Shown here piece by piece: positions 1 through 9,517 of a stretch of 64,000 nt of DNA (within the stretch, counting starts at the first letter, position 1; every line of letters starts with the position of its first letter). The DNA is from Corynebacterium atrinae. Lineage in GTDB: Bacteria > Actinomycetota > Actinomycetes > Mycobacteriales > Mycobacteriaceae. Position numbers and translations under genes: made by a program. The notes beneath the pieces were generated by a model. That model saw only the letters and a program-made list of their open reading frames with translations. It searched no databases and was not told the DNA's origin. Location: assembly GCF_030408455.1 (NCBI RefSeq), contig NZ_CP046977.1:1178001-1242000 (forward strand), read 5' to 3'.

Positions 1-210
1 GCCACCAAGATCGATCTGCGCAAGCGTGCGGGTGCCCCCGCGGCAGTTCTCGTCCAGGAAGTGGAGGACAGTGGTATTGATCTGCTGGTCGTCGGCAACA
101 AGGGTGTCAACACCTTGACCGGCAGGGTATTTGGAAACATCCCGACTGAGGTCGTCCGTCATTCCTCGGTCAACGTTATGATTGTGAATACCGAAGGCGT
201 CGATTCCTAA
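1..210 (+). CDS. Universal stress protein (UspA family), 3' part only
   Basis: The reading frame is open from base 1 and ends with TAA at 208-210, giving the last 69 residues of a UspA-type protein; the start lies outside the window. The visible part has the ATP-binding signature of the family, VVGNKGVNTLTGRVFGNIP, fitting the G-x2-G-x9-G(S/T) pattern, followed by the usual C-terminal strand NVMIVNT. UspA proteins are cytoplasmic nucleotide-binding proteins linked to stress survival. The next gene downstream encodes a close relative with the same motif, so this is a tandem pair of usp genes about 60 bases apart, possibly co-transcribed. Confidence 0.85.
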   Translation, partial: ATKIDLRKRAGAPAAVLVQEVEDSGIDLLVVGNKGVNTLTGRVFGNIPTEVVRHSSVNVMIVNTEGVDS

Positions 211-271
211 CGCGTATCGTTGCTAACATAGCTCAATCAATCACCCCCGAGGAAAGGTCCTGACAAGTCCC

Positions 272-715
272 ATGAGTGATAACTACCAAAAGATCGTTGT
301 TGGCACGGATGGCTCCAAGTCTTCCCTGCTGGCTGTAGAGCGCGCCGCCCGGATTGCCGCGGCATTTGACGCCACCCTTATCATCGGTTGCGCCTACTAC
401 GAGGACAAGGACGCGGCCTCCAAGACGCTGCGTCAGGATTCGGTGACCATCCTGGGCGACGAAACTGCCCAGGCAAACCTAGCTGCTGGCGAGGAGGCTG
501 CTCGCGCGGTCGGCGCCAACAAGACCGAAAAGGCTATCCGCCCGGGCACCCCGGTCGAGGCCCTCATGTCCATCGTTAACGACAACAAGGCTGACCTCCT
601 CGTCGTCGGTAACCGTGGCATCAACTCCCTCACCGGTCGCCTGCTCGGCTCCGTCCCGGCGGACGTTGCCCGTCAGTCGGATTGCGATGTCATGATCGTC
701 CACACCGTCGCTTAG
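272..715 (+). CDS. Universal stress protein UspA family, 147 aa
   Basis: Single-domain UspA protein of normal family length. The N-terminus KIVVGTDGSKSS holds the Asp-containing nucleotide-binding turn. Near residues 110-130 the motif VVGNRGINSLTGRLLGSVP contacts ATP phosphates in the family, and the protein ends in the typical DVMIVHTVA strand. It is expected to be a soluble ATP-binding stress protein; a specific role cannot be read from sequence. The gene follows another usp gene in tandem and is closed by a strong hairpin terminator 25 bases downstream. The ATG at 272 has an A/G-rich AGGAAAGG stretch upstream, somewhat far from the start for an ideal Shine-Dalgarno site. Confidence 0.9.
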   Translation: MSDNYQKIVVGTDGSKSSLLAVERAARIAAAFDATLIIGCAYYEDKDAASKTLRQDSVTILGDETAQANLAAGEEAARAVGANKTEKAIRPGTPVEALMSIVNDNKADLLVVGNRGINSLTGRLLGSVPADVARQSDCDVMIVHTVA

Positions 716-740
716 ACAACATCCGAAGTTTTCTTTCGGT

Positions 741-765
741 AAAGGGGCCCCTGGGGCCCCTTTTT
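741..765 (+). terminator. Rho-independent terminator of the usp genes
   Basis: A perfect 10-bp stem (AAAGGGGCCC / GGGCCCCTTT) with a 3-base loop is followed by a run of T, 25 bases after the stop codon of the second usp gene. This is a textbook intrinsic terminator and marks the boundary between the usp pair and the minus-strand islet that follows. Confidence 0.9.
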
Positions 766-904
766 CTGGTTCATGCGGGCCTCCGTGGTTCGACGGCACA
801 CAACCGGACTGGAGTAGGAGCCAAGAGTGAAGGGGCTCCTCAACTGCTCGAGGCATATCGCGGTCAGTCAATCCGCACCGCCAACTAGGCGGCGCTGACG
901 ACTT

Positions 905-3900
905 TCACCGACCTTTGATCGACGTGGCAGTGGTCGCAGCCACCGCCTGTTTCATGTGTGAAAGCAACTGGATTGCTAAATCTCTACGCAATTCACGGTG
1001 GAACCTCTGGTTGGAGTAAGACCGAAGGCAGGCGTAACACGAGGTGTCCTCGCCACAGCCGCAGTCGGATACGCGCCGAATCGCCGCATCTAGTACTTCT
1101 GGGAATGCTTCCCTGACCTTACGGGTGATGCCAGCGCCGCCCGGGACTGCATCGAAAAGAACCATTGTTGGAATACCGTCGTACGTTGACATGGTTCCGT
1201 TGAAGTCGTCGCGGTTGATCTCGAGCACTTCGGACGCAGCTTCGAGGAGTGCGTACATCGCCGGCCGCCAGTCAGCGTAGTCAGATTGGAGAAATGTTGG
1301 GACGGAGATCTGGGTGATATCTGTCTGATAAGTGTGTCCCAACGAACGAACCATTAGCCAGCTGCTACACGACTTTTGAGTCCGCGGATTGGTGTGCTCT
1401 TTGGGCCTCGCTCCTTCGACGGGTGCTGCGAATCCACATGTTTCGCAATACCAATAGCCGCGTTGATTCGAACCGGTCTCGAGTGCGCCCATTTCCGTCC
1501 GAACGGAGGAACGGACGAGCACCAACGTTTTCTCAGTGCTTTCCATATCAGCGTATTCGTCCACAGTAGAGTCCTCACCAAATTTCTGGACGAACTCGAT
1601 CCGCCCCCACTGACGCCGTGGTGGTGACATCCCAACACTGCGAGGTGTCTTTTTGGCTACGAAACCGTAAGTGGGGATGAGGAACTTTCTCTTAGACGTC
1701 ACTGGTAGTTCGGCGTTGCAGCGGGAGCATTTGGCACCGTCCTGGAATTCCTCCAAAGAGGTCTGGATATGCCGACAATGTGGGCATTCTGCCCAGCTCC
1801 AGCTGTGTAGCTTCTTGCCAGGCAGGTGACGGATCCCGGCAGACTCCCATACCATTCCGCCTGCGACCACTTGCGTTCCGGGGGCGTAATCGCTGATGGC
1901 CAAGAGCAGATCCCGTGACAGGTTAATCTTGCTTCCCTCATTGGTGAAGTTCGTCTGCAGGTCGACGGTGTCGACCGGGAAGCTGTACTTGGGTAACAGG
2001 TTCTTTTTCGCCAGATACCCGAGAAGATGCTGGTCCGTCAGTGTGCGAATCGTGAACTTGTAGCCGTCCGCATGACGTCCCTGCCCCTGGTTCAACAAGT
2101 CCAATCTTATCCCGTTGAGGGTGTGATAGTCGTCGGATACCTCGGTAGCGACATCGGTGAATAATTTCAGATAGTCGGCCGCCCAGCCTCCCGTACCTAT
2201 TTCCACAGACTGATGAATTGCTGGCGGCATGATCCGGTAGAGGGCCTCAGTGATCTCTCTGGGGACAGGGGACAGAAACTCCCTCAACAGAGGCAGGCCT
2301 TCTTTAGCTGGGGAGTCTTTCCTAGCGTGGAGGATTCCTTCGTTGGGAAGGAAGAAATCCGCGATCCGTGACCAGGTATTTCCTCGCTCCGCTTGATTTC
2401 GCAGGAATGCAGCAAAGGCAACTGAGTAGGCGTGGCGCTTGGCAATTCGGTCATTATCGATCTTGATGAATGGTGCAGTCATCTCCCCGTCGATCATCGA
2501 CTGCGGATCTTTGAAAATCGACATGTCGTGTGCTCCACGTTTAGCAAAAGTGAGCACGAAAGCGGCAGATCCCGTCCGGCGGCCGGCGCGGCCCGCTCGC
2601 TGGACGTAGTTGGCAGTCCGGGGCGGGACGTTGCGCAACACCACCGACTGGAGGTCACCGACATCCACTCCAAGTTCGAAAGTCGTGGAACAGCTCAGGA
2701 CGTTGATATCACCGGAGATGAAGCTTTTTTGGACCTCCGCAGCTTCCGTCGGTGTCCACTGAGCGGTGTGTTCCTTCGCAGAGAGTGGAACGATCTCCAT
2801 TTGCTGAGCGAGATTTCGATAGTGGTTCTCAGATTGATCGGGATCTTCAATGATGTGCAGCTTGCCTGGACACCAACCGTTGGGGCATAGTCCTCTGACA
2901 TCGAAGGCAGTGACAGCGCGACAGGTGTCGCACTCAAACCAGTCGTGAGCAGTTCCCGGAGAAACCTGCAGGCACGTACTGTCTATGGCATAATTTGGAT
3001 TTTTGGTATCAGGGACGCGGAGCAGCCCCGCATTCGTTACGTCGTCCCAGATCATCCGGAGGAATTTGTCGACGTTGCGGTCATGTTCACCTGCCTGACC
3101 AAGATTCCTGAGCACCTTGGTGATCAAATCTCTGCGATTGTTTGTTCCGCGTTGAGGGATCCAGGAGTACACCTTTTTCTTGGCATCGCGCCCCCCTGCA
3201 TAGCGGAAGGTCTGCTGCCCAGTGCGTGGTTCAAACCGCTCATTGTCGAAACGTACATAGTCGGGTGGGATGACCGCCCCCTTATGTCTTACGTCTTGGA
3301 GGAGCACATTCAGGAAGTTCTCCGCCGCCTGCTTTTGACCCGCGAACAATTGGATGAGCCCGGGAAACAGCTTCAACCGCGACAAAGCCTCGGGATCTAT
3401 CTCCACACGTGCCAGTCCTAGTCCCTCAGTCGAGAGTCGCCGGGTAGTGGAAGCGAGATCGGCGAATACCCAACTGCCGACTTCTTCCAGAATTGCACGC
3501 TCTGTCTGGTGAGCAGACAGAACTTGCAACTGTTTCGCAAGCTGACCAGCGCGGATGATCCATCGTTCGATCGGGGCGCCCTGTTCAAATTCGTCGGCGA
3601 GAAGCGTTTCCACCAGGATGCGCCGTTCCAAAAGGCGCCGATACGAGTTTTCGAGGTATGGTGCCGCGTATGCAGCGGCCTGGCGGGAATCCGAAAACGT
3701 CAGCAGCTTTCTTCCGGCTCCGACTTTGCGGGCTGCCTCCTCATCAGCAGCTTCCGGAAGCAACTGGAATAGCGAAGTGGTTAACACTGCAGGAGCAGCA
3801 TTGGCGTCCGTAATGAGACGACGGATCAAATCACGGGCTCGGCCCCCACAGACTGTGCACGTTTCTAGCTTTCCCCCAGGTTTCGGCAGCACGCGAACGG

Positions 3901-5743
3901 AGATGAGATCGGTGCTCTGGCAGCGACCATTGGGGCACGAAGTGAGGGTGCTGTCCATGAGCCTGCCGCACGCCACGCACATGAGGGAAAGCGGTGGCAG
4001 ATCCACATCCATCGCTGTGTCTGACTGCTCCAGGTCATCTTCATCCAGTTCGGCGGAGCGCGCTTCATCGGACACCACCACCCAGTGGGCGGAGTCCATT
4101 GAACGGGTGCTGTCCGGAGGAACCAAATAGTCATTTTCTGTGAGTGCGTTGATGTGAACCGCACCGCATTTGGTACAAGTACCGAGCTCAAAGGCTGGCC
4201 GATCCGACTCTGGGAGGGTGACCTGCCGATCGAGGGAAATCACCGGTTCTCCGTCCTCTTCGAAGCCCAGATAGGCACCCTCCGCTGCACGGACGAACAT
4301 GTGGTAGCGCGCAGTCAAAACCGGAACTCCGGTCCTGGACAGCACAATGCTGCCCAGCAGCACCAGCATGTGGGCTCGATGCATCGCCTGTTCTACTGGC
4401 ACATCAGGCCACAACCTACTTCCCACCTCGCTCAGCGATAGACTGTGCTCAGCCAGCATGGCGCGAATCTCGACGAGATGCCGTTCTTCAGACAAAACCT
4501 CGTAGGCGTCCCGAGAACATGCTTGCTCTTGGAGTGCCTTCCACAACGTATCGTCGCCGATGGGAGCGTCAAAAAGGACGGCGGGAAATTCCCAGGTAGG
4601 TGTTGTGGGGCGGGTGAGAATCTCTGCTCGCACTAGGTCTTGACGAAAATCGTCGTTGGAATCGTATTCGAAAGGTTCTCCGAAAAGGGTAGTTCCAAAG
4701 TCCATAATGCGCTTCTCGGTGCCTTCTAGTGAGGCACTGGTGGCGATGCACTGCAGGGGACGGTCGCGACCGACGCGGTCTTTCAGCCGACGCAGGAGCA
4801 TACCAACTTCGGCGCCTTGGGCACCGGCGTAAACATGAGCTTCGTCGAGAACAATGAATCGCCACTGGTGGGAATGCTCGTCGTCGAAGAACGCATTGTC
4901 CTCAGGACGGAGGAGTAGGTACTCGAGCATCGCGTAGTTGGTCAGGAGGATGTGTGGAGGAGTCTCCTGCATGTCGTCTCGGCTGATCAACTCATTGGGC
5001 AACGGACTCGAATCGGCGCCGTTGATCTCCTTGTAGATGGCCCGAGCATCGGAGAACGACTGTGGGGTCTCACCGGTGTATCGTCCGAAAGTGATTTCCG
5101 GATTGTCGGCCAGTAATTCTCGGAGACGTTTAACCTGGTCATTGGCCAGCGCGTTCATTGGGTAGAGGAGCAGCGCTCGCACACCAGGACCGAGGGAACC
5201 TTTTGCCTTCTCTCGGAGCAGATGATCGATGATGGGGATGAGAAAGCTCTCGGTCTTGCCTGATCCCGTACCGGTCGACAGAATCAGGTTCCGTCCGGAG
5301 GTGATCTTCTTCAGCGCCCGTTCTTGATGACTGTACAGAGGACGATGAAGTGGGAATCTGGAGTTCAGCGAACGAAATGACTCGTGAAGGATTCCCTGCT
5401 CCATGAGTTCCTCGGGTGTTGAGCCGGGCGCATAGGGCGGTGTCAATTGGAGAATCGAGCCCTTACTGAGATTAGGGGCTTCATCCACTGCACGGTAGAA
5501 TTCCCGTGCAATTCTCCCGCTGTTTGGGCGCAGAATTGACTTGAGGTACCTGCGATAATCCCTGTTTATGCTTTCCGAGGCGGCCACTGGGTCGATATTG
5601 CGGGATCCGGCGTCCTGCGCGAAGTCTCGCACGTCGTCTGCGGATTTCTCAGCAAAAGCAGAATGTGGGCTGGAGATATCGACATTGTCGGTTGGAAACA
5701 GTTCTTCAAAGGTGGGGAAATCATGAGGGGCCATGAGTCGCAC
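905..5743 (-). CDS. Very large DEAH-box helicase with C-terminal DUF1998-type domain; Druantia DruE-like
   Basis: Seen: 1612 residues. Superfamily 2 helicase motifs are complete: Walker A GTGSGKT (about 158-164), DEAH (300-303), TSAS (motif III), LLTFSDSRQAAA (about 680-690) and QRAGRAGRR (1048-1056). Between the two helicase halves and after them lie CxxC zinc-ribbon-like pairs (near 523, 589-608, 629, 938-958, and again near the C-terminus). The last 150 residues have VLFDAVPGGAG and CGCGEDTSCYACLRSYSNQ, the signature of DUF1998. Known: this architecture at this size is typical of DruE, the hallmark of Druantia antiphage systems; shorter relatives are MrfA/YprA-like repair helicases. Inferred: it acts on foreign DNA together with the product of the upstream gene, whose stop overlaps this start by about 20 bases (a second ATG, at 5734, is also possible). 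Base composition is more A/T-rich than in neighbouring housekeeping genes, suggesting transfer. Confidence 0.7.
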   Translation of the reverse strand: MRLMAPHDFPTFEELFPTDNVDISSPHSAFAEKSADDVRDFAQDAGSRNIDPVAASESINRDYRRYLKSILRPNSGRIAREFYRAVDEAPNLSKGSILQLTPPYAPGSTPEELMEQGILHESFRSLNSRFPLHRPLYSHQERALKKITSGRNLILSTGTGSGKTESFLIPIIDHLLREKAKGSLGPGVRALLLYPMNALANDQVKRLRELLADNPEITFGRYTGETPQSFSDARAIYKEINGADSSPLPNELISRDDMQETPPHILLTNYAMLEYLLLRPEDNAFFDDEHSHQWRFIVLDEAHVYAGAQGAEVGMLLRRLKDRVGRDRPLQCIATSASLEGTEKRIMDFGTTLFGEPFEYDSNDDFRQDLVRAEILTRPTTPTWEFPAVLFDAPIGDDTLWKALQEQACSRDAYEVLSEERHLVEIRAMLAEHSLSLSEVGSRLWPDVPVEQAMHRAHMLVLLGSIVLSRTGVPVLTARYHMFVRAAEGAYLGFEEDGEPVISLDRQVTLPESDRPAFELGTCTKCGAVHINALTENDYLVPPDSTRSMDSAHWVVVSDEARSAELDEDDLEQSDTAMDVDLPPLSLMCVACGRLMDSTLTSCPNGRCQSTDLISVRVLPKPGGKLETCTVCGGRARDLIRRLITDANAAPAVLTTSLFQLLPEAADEEAARKVGAGRKLLTFSDSRQAAAYAAPYLENSYRRLLERRILVETLLADEFEQGAPIERWIIRAGQLAKQLQVLSAHQTERAILEEVGSWVFADLASTTRRLSTEGLGLARVEIDPEALSRLKLFPGLIQLFAGQKQAAENFLNVLLQDVRHKGAVIPPDYVRFDNERFEPRTGQQTFRYAGGRDAKKKVYSWIPQRGTNNRRDLITKVLRNLGQAGEHDRNVDKFLRMIWDDVTNAGLLRVPDTKNPNYAIDSTCLQVSPGTAHDWFECDTCRAVTAFDVRGLCPNGWCPGKLHIIEDPDQSENHYRNLAQQMEIVPLSAKEHTAQWTPTEAAEVQKSFISGDINVLSCSTTFELGVDVGDLQSVVLRNVPPRTANYVQRAGRAGRRTGSAAFVLTFAKRGAHDMSIFKDPQSMIDGEMTAPFIKIDNDRIAKRHAYSVAFAAFLRNQAERGNTWSRIADFFLPNEGILHARKDSPAKEGLPLLREFLSPVPREITEALYRIMPPAIHQSVEIGTGGWAADYLKLFTDVATEVSDDYHTLNGIRLDLLNQGQGRHADGYKFTIRTLTDQHLLGYLAKKNLLPKYSFPVDTVDLQTNFTNEGSKINLSRDLLLAISDYAPGTQVVAGGMVWESAGIRHLPGKKLHSWSWAECPHCRHIQTSLEEFQDGAKCSRCNAELPVTSKRKFLIPTYGFVAKKTPRSVGMSPPRRQWGRIEFVQKFGEDSTVDEYADMESTEKTLVLVRSSVRTEMGALETGSNQRGYWYCETCGFAAPVEGARPKEHTNPRTQKSCSSWLMVRSLGHTYQTDITQISVPTFLQSDYADWRPAMYALLEAASEVLEINRDDFNGTMSTYDGIPTMVLFDAVPGGAGITRKVREAFPEVLDAAIRRVSDCGCGEDTSCYACLRSYSNQRFHRELRRDLAIQLLSHMKQAVAATTATSIKGR

Positions 5744-8700
5744 TTTTCTTTTGTAGTCGGTACCGGGCGTTGAGGGCGGCGGCCTCTGCCGCTACGAGAT
5801 CAAACGCTGCGAGTTCGGAGGCATACCTGGCACAGGAGGCCCAGGTGTGCCGACGTTCGTGCAGTTCTTTGATCGGCCGGACGATGTTCTGGGCAATGGC
5901 ACGGGACAGGAGGCTGGAGACGAAGGAGATGTAAGGGACAAAAAGCCAGTTGTCCGACGCCGATCGATGATGCTCTTCGGGAATGAGTGCGAGTGAGCGG
6001 GCAGTCTTCTTCATCTCCGGGTCGTTCAGATGATCGATGAGGTGTTCCCAGTCTTTGAGAGCTCGGAACGTTTCCTCCAATTTCGAGCTGGAGGTGAAGT
6101 CACGGTGATTTTCCATCCAAGTCAGTTGAGCGGCAACACGGGCATCGGGGGAGACGAAGGCCGCACCTACTGCAGAAAAGCCAATACTTGCCCGCAGCCT
6201 CTCAATGTTCTGATTTCGTACTAAAGTCAGCTCAGTTGTGCTCAGTACATGGTCCTGAATTACGGGCATACCCAGGCTCTCACCGCTGAGAATTTTCCAA
6301 AGTTCGGAGCCACCAACAGAACGGACGTATTGCTCAGATTCTGCGCGTTCAGCTTCTGTCGAGGTGTCTTTTGCGGAACGCTTCTGAAGAATCATCAGGT
6401 CGTTCATTTCTTGGATTAGTCCGATCCAAGGTGTGGGATGGATGTCGCCCGCAGTGGTAAAACTGCTGAACTTCTCCACGGCGAGACCGGAACGGATGAA
6501 TGCTTCGAGCTGCCTGTCCCGTGGGATGGCACTGTTGTCGAGTTCAGCCAGGGCGACGCGAGGTGATGCAGTGAGGTACTTCAATGTAGTGGAGTCGAGC
6601 TGGGCCAGCGTCGGGTGAGTGCGATGCCGGCTTTGAGCCAGCACGTTGTGCATTCGGTCGCGGATGTCCCATACAGTCCTCACTTCACTCGGCATCAGCT
6701 CGCGATCACGAGTGAACAGCCAGCGGTGTTGATTGGTGGGATCGAAAGCGGGATTCAGGACTGACTTGCCTACCAGCAGGGATCGGGACGAAGGAATGTC
6801 AGGCTCCCAAGTTGTGAGGAATTCTTCCTCGCGAGTATCAACGATCAAGGGGCCCGAATTTGCGAGATTGGCAGGGAGCTGACCGCGCGACCCCTTCATG
6901 GAGACCTGGACGGGTGCAGCTGTCGGATCGCGTAGTGGCCATACCCAGGTGACGAGAGGACGATCGGTGTGACGACCAAGGTGGAGGTTCAGGACGCCCT
7001 CTTTGATGGTGACGCCCGACAACAGGGCTTTTCTGGATACGGAGAAAAGGAAAGCGAAGGCCCGCTGTCGGGGGTCCTGCCTTTCTTCCACTGGAGTCCT
7101 GTTCCAGGCGCGGCGCTGATACTTGTCCATTTCGTTGCGGACGTAGTCGTCAAGTGAGAGGACATTCCAGCTTGCGACAACCCGGAAGGTGGAGGTCGTA
7201 CCGAGCGCGAAAGTGAGGCGGCTGGCCGCGCAGGTCCAAACGTTGCTGCTTCCCCTCCGAGACAATGTGATGACTTTGGGGTTCGAAAAACTGGTGTTGG
7301 ACGAATAGGGGGCGACGCGGAGCTCGACGTCGAATACTTTCTGCGGGAACTTGAGCTGGATTTCGTCATTGTCAGCCAAATCATCGACGTTGATCGTCAT
7401 CGGGGTGTCCACCCATTGCGCCGACTCATCTCGAAGCGGTAGGAGGTACTGGAGCCTGGGTGCATCGACGCGGACATTGAGGCAGTAAACATCCGGATTG
7501 TAGGTACTGGAGATCAGAAATGAGCGGGTTCGGTGTCTGGTACCAAGGGCCTTCGAACCAATGGGATGCTTGATTCCACTCCCGGGGGAAGAACTGAACT
7601 CTACCCAGCCCTTCGAGAGTCCAGGTTTCCTGTCCGCCATGTCAGGCACCCGGAATCGGCCGCGTTGTACGGCCTTTTCGAAAGAAACCTTGGCTCGTAA
7701 GCCCTCAGCAATATTGAATGTTCTGCGCATGTGGACCCGGTTTCCACGTCGCACAACGACTTCGTATCGTCCTACCCACGGGTCCTCTTGTTCATCGAAG
7801 ATATCGAAGGGAGTGTCTCGGTACTCATCCTCCACCTGGTAAAAGCCAAGAGATTCCCGGTGCCCCTCGGGGTTGAAGTGCACGTACTCCAGTGTCCAGT
7901 GAGATTGGTCGCTCGGGATGAGAATTTGGGGTGACCGGTGAAACACCGGCTGGTGATCGTGGCCTTTGAGGTATGGAATAGTGACATCCGTGTCAACCCA
8001 CTGGGCCTCAGTCTTCCGGTCCACGGGGAGGTGGAGCCGGTGACTGTCGTGCTTAACGGTCAGTGACTTCAGACCATCGGATGGCACGTTTCGGACAGAC
8101 CACCCTTTCCATCCACGGAGAGGACCAAGATCCTCTGATGCGAATGTGGAGCCATCTATGGTGGAGGCATCCAGCACAGTACTTGTTTGTGAGAGGGCAA
8201 CCGAATTGCGGCGGCCTAGTTGGCTCTGATTGGCACGGAGTACACCGTCCTCTCGGAATAGCAAAACAGGTACCTGTCGACTAATGCTCACGTCGAGCTT
8301 GGATGCAGATCCGTGCGGAAGGAGAACAGACAACCGGGAAAACGGTCGGTCAATGAGCAGTGAAGTGGTTCCGAAGGCGCCGATTGAGCGGTCGAGGTTC
8401 GAAGTCACACTGATGATTTCGTCGTCGAGATAAACCACCCAGGGGGATAGTTCTTCGCCCTGCGACGCACTTCTGGCGATAGCAGGGAAGTTGATGCGGA
8501 GCTCCAACTCCTCCGGATCCAGTGATAGATATGGTTGTTCCCATTCGGGACCGGCAGCTACGGGGGAGGATTCCGCCTCCTGGATGTCTTCTTCCTCGGT
8601 GACCAGGCGGATCAGGTGTGTAAAAAGTGGCTCCGGTAGTCCGTTGGTGTCCTGGAACTCTACCTCCGCAGGATCGGTGTCTGGTTCCGTGAAGAATGCA

Positions 8701-9422
8701 CGGATCTCCTCAATGCGGGAGAAGAAGTCGGCAGCCCTACCTGGGATGTGGGTAGCGAGGTTGTGCACCGCTGCAGGAATTCCGAGCTCCTTCGCATGAC
8801 GGGAGAATTCACTGACGGCGTATCGTCCGCATTCCTCGGCATTTTCAAACAGCACGCCTCTGGTGTGCAGGTCATCGAGGAAGGACAGCACGCTGCTGAG
8901 GTAGCGATTTGGGAGAAGCGAGTGCAGTTCGATAGCCCCGACATAATCGCGCCCGGAAAGATCGGCCTTGGTGAAGGCGGCGAGCTTTTTCCGTTGGAGG
9001 ATTCGGTGGAGATTCTTGCGGATGACGGACTCCAGGCGAGTGCTGTCCTGAAGGTTAATTTGTTGCCGGAAGCCCGCCCAGAAGCTGTCGTTTGTGTTCA
9101 ACAGCGCAGACCCTGTGAGGCCCGCGATGATCACTAGGGGAAAATTATCGAGAAGTTTCTCAACAGCGTGCGGATACTTGATGGCACCTTGGAGTGCCTT
9201 TCCGAGCAGAGCGAGAAGCCACTCATACTCGGCGGTGGTCAATCTCATGTCTGCGGCCAGGAGAGGCTCGGGGAGGATCACCTTTGTGCCCTTTTTGTCG
9301 ACAGTCGATATCCGCCAAGAGAGCTCACGCTCGGCTGCGTCCATTTGTTCGGTTAGAGTTCCGAAGCCCTCCGACTCTTCGACCAAGTCGCGGACGGTTC
9401 TCGCACGGTGTCCTCGTGTCAC
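5721..9422 (-). CDS. Large protein of unknown fold, partner of the DruE-like helicase; candidate DruH
   Basis: About 1233 residues from the chosen GTG at 9422. The frame stays open upstream to 10007, but that part reads as a shadow of the helicase gene helR (Arg/Pro/His-rich nonsense), so the true start must lie near or below 9460; ATG 9344 is an alternative. No Shine-Dalgarno site is clear. No catalytic motif was recognised. The first third is mainly helical (many Leu/Glu/Arg heptads); the middle is rich in beta-strand-like segments with a recurring AQWVDTxxTI motif seen twice; the last third is helical again. It overlaps the helicase gene by about 20 bases, so the two are translationally coupled. 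Type III Druantia consists of just druH and druE, and DruH is a large protein without known domains, so DruH is the best guess from context and size; sequence identity could not be tested. Confidence 0.55.
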   Translation of the reverse strand: MTRGHRARTVRDLVEESEGFGTLTEQMDAAERELSWRISTVDKKGTKVILPEPLLAADMRLTTAEYEWLLALLGKALQGAIKYPHAVEKLLDNFPLVIIAGLTGSALLNTNDSFWAGFRQQINLQDSTRLESVIRKNLHRILQRKKLAAFTKADLSGRDYVGAIELHSLLPNRYLSSVLSFLDDLHTRGVLFENAEECGRYAVSEFSRHAKELGIPAAVHNLATHIPGRAADFFSRIEEIRAFFTEPDTDPAEVEFQDTNGLPEPLFTHLIRLVTEEEDIQEAESSPVAAGPEWEQPYLSLDPEELELRINFPAIARSASQGEELSPWVVYLDDEIISVTSNLDRSIGAFGTTSLLIDRPFSRLSVLLPHGSASKLDVSISRQVPVLLFREDGVLRANQSQLGRRNSVALSQTSTVLDASTIDGSTFASEDLGPLRGWKGWSVRNVPSDGLKSLTVKHDSHRLHLPVDRKTEAQWVDTDVTIPYLKGHDHQPVFHRSPQILIPSDQSHWTLEYVHFNPEGHRESLGFYQVEDEYRDTPFDIFDEQEDPWVGRYEVVVRRGNRVHMRRTFNIAEGLRAKVSFEKAVQRGRFRVPDMADRKPGLSKGWVEFSSSPGSGIKHPIGSKALGTRHRTRSFLISSTYNPDVYCLNVRVDAPRLQYLLPLRDESAQWVDTPMTINVDDLADNDEIQLKFPQKVFDVELRVAPYSSNTSFSNPKVITLSRRGSSNVWTCAASRLTFALGTTSTFRVVASWNVLSLDDYVRNEMDKYQRRAWNRTPVEERQDPRQRAFAFLFSVSRKALLSGVTIKEGVLNLHLGRHTDRPLVTWVWPLRDPTAAPVQVSMKGSRGQLPANLANSGPLIVDTREEEFLTTWEPDIPSSRSLLVGKSVLNPAFDPTNQHRWLFTRDRELMPSEVRTVWDIRDRMHNVLAQSRHRTHPTLAQLDSTTLKYLTASPRVALAELDNSAIPRDRQLEAFIRSGLAVEKFSSFTTAGDIHPTPWIGLIQEMNDLMILQKRSAKDTSTEAERAESEQYVRSVGGSELWKILSGESLGMPVIQDHVLSTTELTLVRNQNIERLRASIGFSAVGAAFVSPDARVAAQLTWMENHRDFTSSSKLEETFRALKDWEHLIDHLNDPEMKKTARSLALIPEEHHRSASDNWLFVPYISFVSSLLSRAIAQNIVRPIKELHERRHTWASCARYASELAAFDLVAAEAAALNARYRLQKKSATHGPS

Positions 9423-9454
9423 TTCAACTCGCTTAGGTTCTGTCTCAGAAATTG

Positions 9455-9475
9455 GATATGTATACCATATCGAGG
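9455..9475 (-). promoter_or_regulatory. Possible promoter of the druH-druE-like pair
   Basis: On the minus strand the sequence TGGTATACAT, with a TG just upstream of TATACA, resembles an extended -10 box. It lies about 40 bases before the chosen GTG start in the 95-base gap after helR. No convincing -35 box is present. Weak evidence. Confidence 0.3.
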
Positions 9476-9517
9476 GACTTCGACATTGGAAGCGAAAGCA
9501 TGAAACAAATATTCGGT

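Noticed and set aside
905..9422. DISARM as the identity of the helicase pair
   Set aside because: DISARM has separate DrmA and DrmB, a PLD protein DrmC and a methyltransferase; none of the latter is present, and helicase and DUF1998 are fused here.
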